A DNA stretch of 10,774 nucleotides from DATIXD01 sp035518875 (GTDB taxonomy: Bacteria > Pseudomonadota > Gammaproteobacteria > Methylococcales > Methylococcaceae): NCBI GenBank assembly GCA_035518875.1, contig DATIXD010000096.1, positions 1 to 10,774 of the forward strand. Reading direction: 5' to 3'. Made by a program: the position numbers and the translations under genes. The notes below the pieces were generated by a model, which ran no database searches, was not told the origin of the DNA, and saw nothing but the letters and a program-made list of their open reading frames with translations. The first letter of the stretch is position 1, and every line of letters begins with the position of its first letter. Of the stretch, positions 10,120 to 10,774 are shown in pieces.

Positions 10120-10137
10120 CTTTGCATGGAGACAGAC

Positions 10138-10515
10138 ATGGTTGAAAAAGTCATTGCCACGGAAGCCGCCCTCGAACTGATTGAGTTTCTAAAGAAGAAA
10201 CATGGCCCGCTGATGTTTCATCAATCAGGGGGGTGTTGCGACAATAGCGCCGCCAACTGCTTTCTTCCCGGCGAAATCACCATCGGTGCCGGCGATGTCT
10301 ATCTCGGCGACATCGGTGGCTGCCCGTTTTATATCGGCAAGTCACAATACGAATACTGGAAGCATACCCAGCTGATCATCGACGTGATCGAAGGCCACGG
10401 CGGCACCTTTTCGCTCGAAGGTCCCGAAGGCAAGGCATTTCATACGCGCTCGCGGGTATTCAGCGATGCGGAGTGGGCCGAGTTGAGCAAGGAAGTAAAT
10501 TCGGTAGCTCGGTAA
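10138..10515 (+). CDS. DUF779 domain-containing protein
   Basis: Small cytosolic protein (125 residues) of the DUF779 family, repeatedly found beside ExaC-type aldehyde dehydrogenases; its biochemical role is not established to my knowledge. The conserved core is visible. HQSGGCCDNSAANCF (28-42) contains Cys33, Cys34 and Cys41; GDIGGCPFYI (58-67) contains Cys62; an aromatic-rich stretch YEYWKHTQLIIDV (71-83) and FSLEGPEGKAFHTRSRVF (91-108) follow. The four cysteines and neighbouring histidines suggest a metal or redox site, which is inference. There is no signal peptide. The ATG at 10138 is chosen for GGAGA at 10128-10132; an ATG at 10126 would add four residues but has the hairpin instead of a ribosome binding site. 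It is most likely co-transcribed with the dehydrogenase from the sigma-54 promoter, with a hairpin in between. Confidence 0.93.
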   Translation: MVEKVIATEAALELIEFLKKKHGPLMFHQSGGCCDNSAANCFLPGEITIGAGDVYLGDIGGCPFYIGKSQYEYWKHTQLIIDVIEGHGGTFSLEGPEGKAFHTRSRVFSDAEWAELSKEVNSVAR

Positions 10516-10640
10516 CTGAATACAACAAACCAAAACTGTTGTGTCATCTCCGATTTGTGATGGGAGTGCCGAATTCGAGCCGTGGCCTTGTCCGAACTCC
10601 AGACATCCAGTGGGAGTTTCGCGATCGGCAACCCTTAACG
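10516..10640. other. Convergent intergenic spacer
   Basis: The spacer between the DUF779 stop and the probable minus-strand stop contains one weak inverted repeat, ACAACA (10522-10527) and TGTTGT (10537-10542), with a 9-base loop and no T-run after it. This is the best candidate for the end of the dehydrogenase operon transcript but is not a typical intrinsic terminator. Confidence 0.35.
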
Positions 10641-10774
10641 TTACCGCCCGTTCTTCGAAGAGGCGCGCGGCAGCCGTGCCAGGAAGGATTGCGGCTGGCC
10701 AGATTCTCCCTTGGCCTCGGTGTTGACGCCCTCGGGTGTGTTGGTCACCCAGCCGGCAAGCTCCGATTCGGTGG
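10641..10774 (-). CDS. C-terminal end of an unidentified minus-strand protein (cut by window edge)
   Basis: Reading leftwards from the right edge, one frame is open for 43 codons to a TAA at 10641-10643. Codons are strongly G/C-ended, unlike the other minus frames, which supports real coding. The tail reads TESELAGWVTNTPEGVN and ends FLARLPRASSKNGR; the basic end is typical of a protein C-terminus but gives no family. It would be convergent with the dehydrogenase operon. The start and most of the protein are outside the window. Confidence 0.5.
   Translation of the reverse strand, partial: TESELAGWVTNTPEGVNTEAKGESGQPQSFLARLPRASSKNGR

Noticed and set aside
10522..10542. Rho-independent terminator after the DUF779 gene
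   Set aside because: The stem is AT-rich, the loop is nine bases and no T-run follows, so it is recorded only as a weak inverted repeat.

Overview
The window looks like chromosomal DNA of a fairly GC-rich proteobacterium (beta or gamma). The evidence is a sigma-54 (-24/-12) promoter with an AcoR-type activator, an ExaC-type aldehyde dehydrogenase, an IS5/IS1182-type transposase remnant, a YkuD L,D-transpeptidase with a signal sequence, and degenerate intergenic palindromic repeats. Genus cannot be fixed from the sequence alone.

Left part (1-3457), all genes on the minus strand: the 5' part of a plant/trypanosomatid-type cofactor-independent phosphoglycerate mutase runs off the left edge. It is preceded by a LOG-family nucleotide phosphoribohydrolase with a TTG start. 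After about 400 bases without a convincing gene comes a 507-residue cysteine-rich secreted protein that I cannot assign to a family.

Middle part (3458-6328): a frameshifted, 3'-truncated transposase remnant, then a plus-strand periplasmic L,D-transpeptidase (Ig-like domain plus YkuD catalytic domain). An approximately 820-base non-coding stretch follows, holding an 82%-identical 56-base direct repeat and a partial inverted copy.

Right part (6329-10774): the best understood unit. A minus-strand AcoR-like sigma-54 activator (GAF, AAA+, Fis-type helix-turn-helix) is divergent from a plus-strand pair, an NAD-dependent aldehyde dehydrogenase (exaC type) and a small DUF779 protein. The 311-base divergent spacer has the full layout of an enhancer-dependent promoter: two TGTCA/TGACA-type dyads, a 12/13 match to the IHF consensus, and a -24/-12 element 60 bases before the AGGAGG ribosome binding site. 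The likely logic is aldehyde or alcohol sensing by the activator, leading to induced aldehyde oxidation to the carboxylic acid, with the DUF779 protein as an accessory factor of unknown role. A GC-rich hairpin with a GNRA loop sits between the two structural genes. The far right edge holds the probable C-terminus of a convergent minus-strand gene.

I found no clearly undescribed system. The most rewarding items are the ALDH-DUF779-activator unit with its complete regulatory architecture, the orphan 14-cysteine secreted protein, and the plant-type phosphoglycerate mutase.
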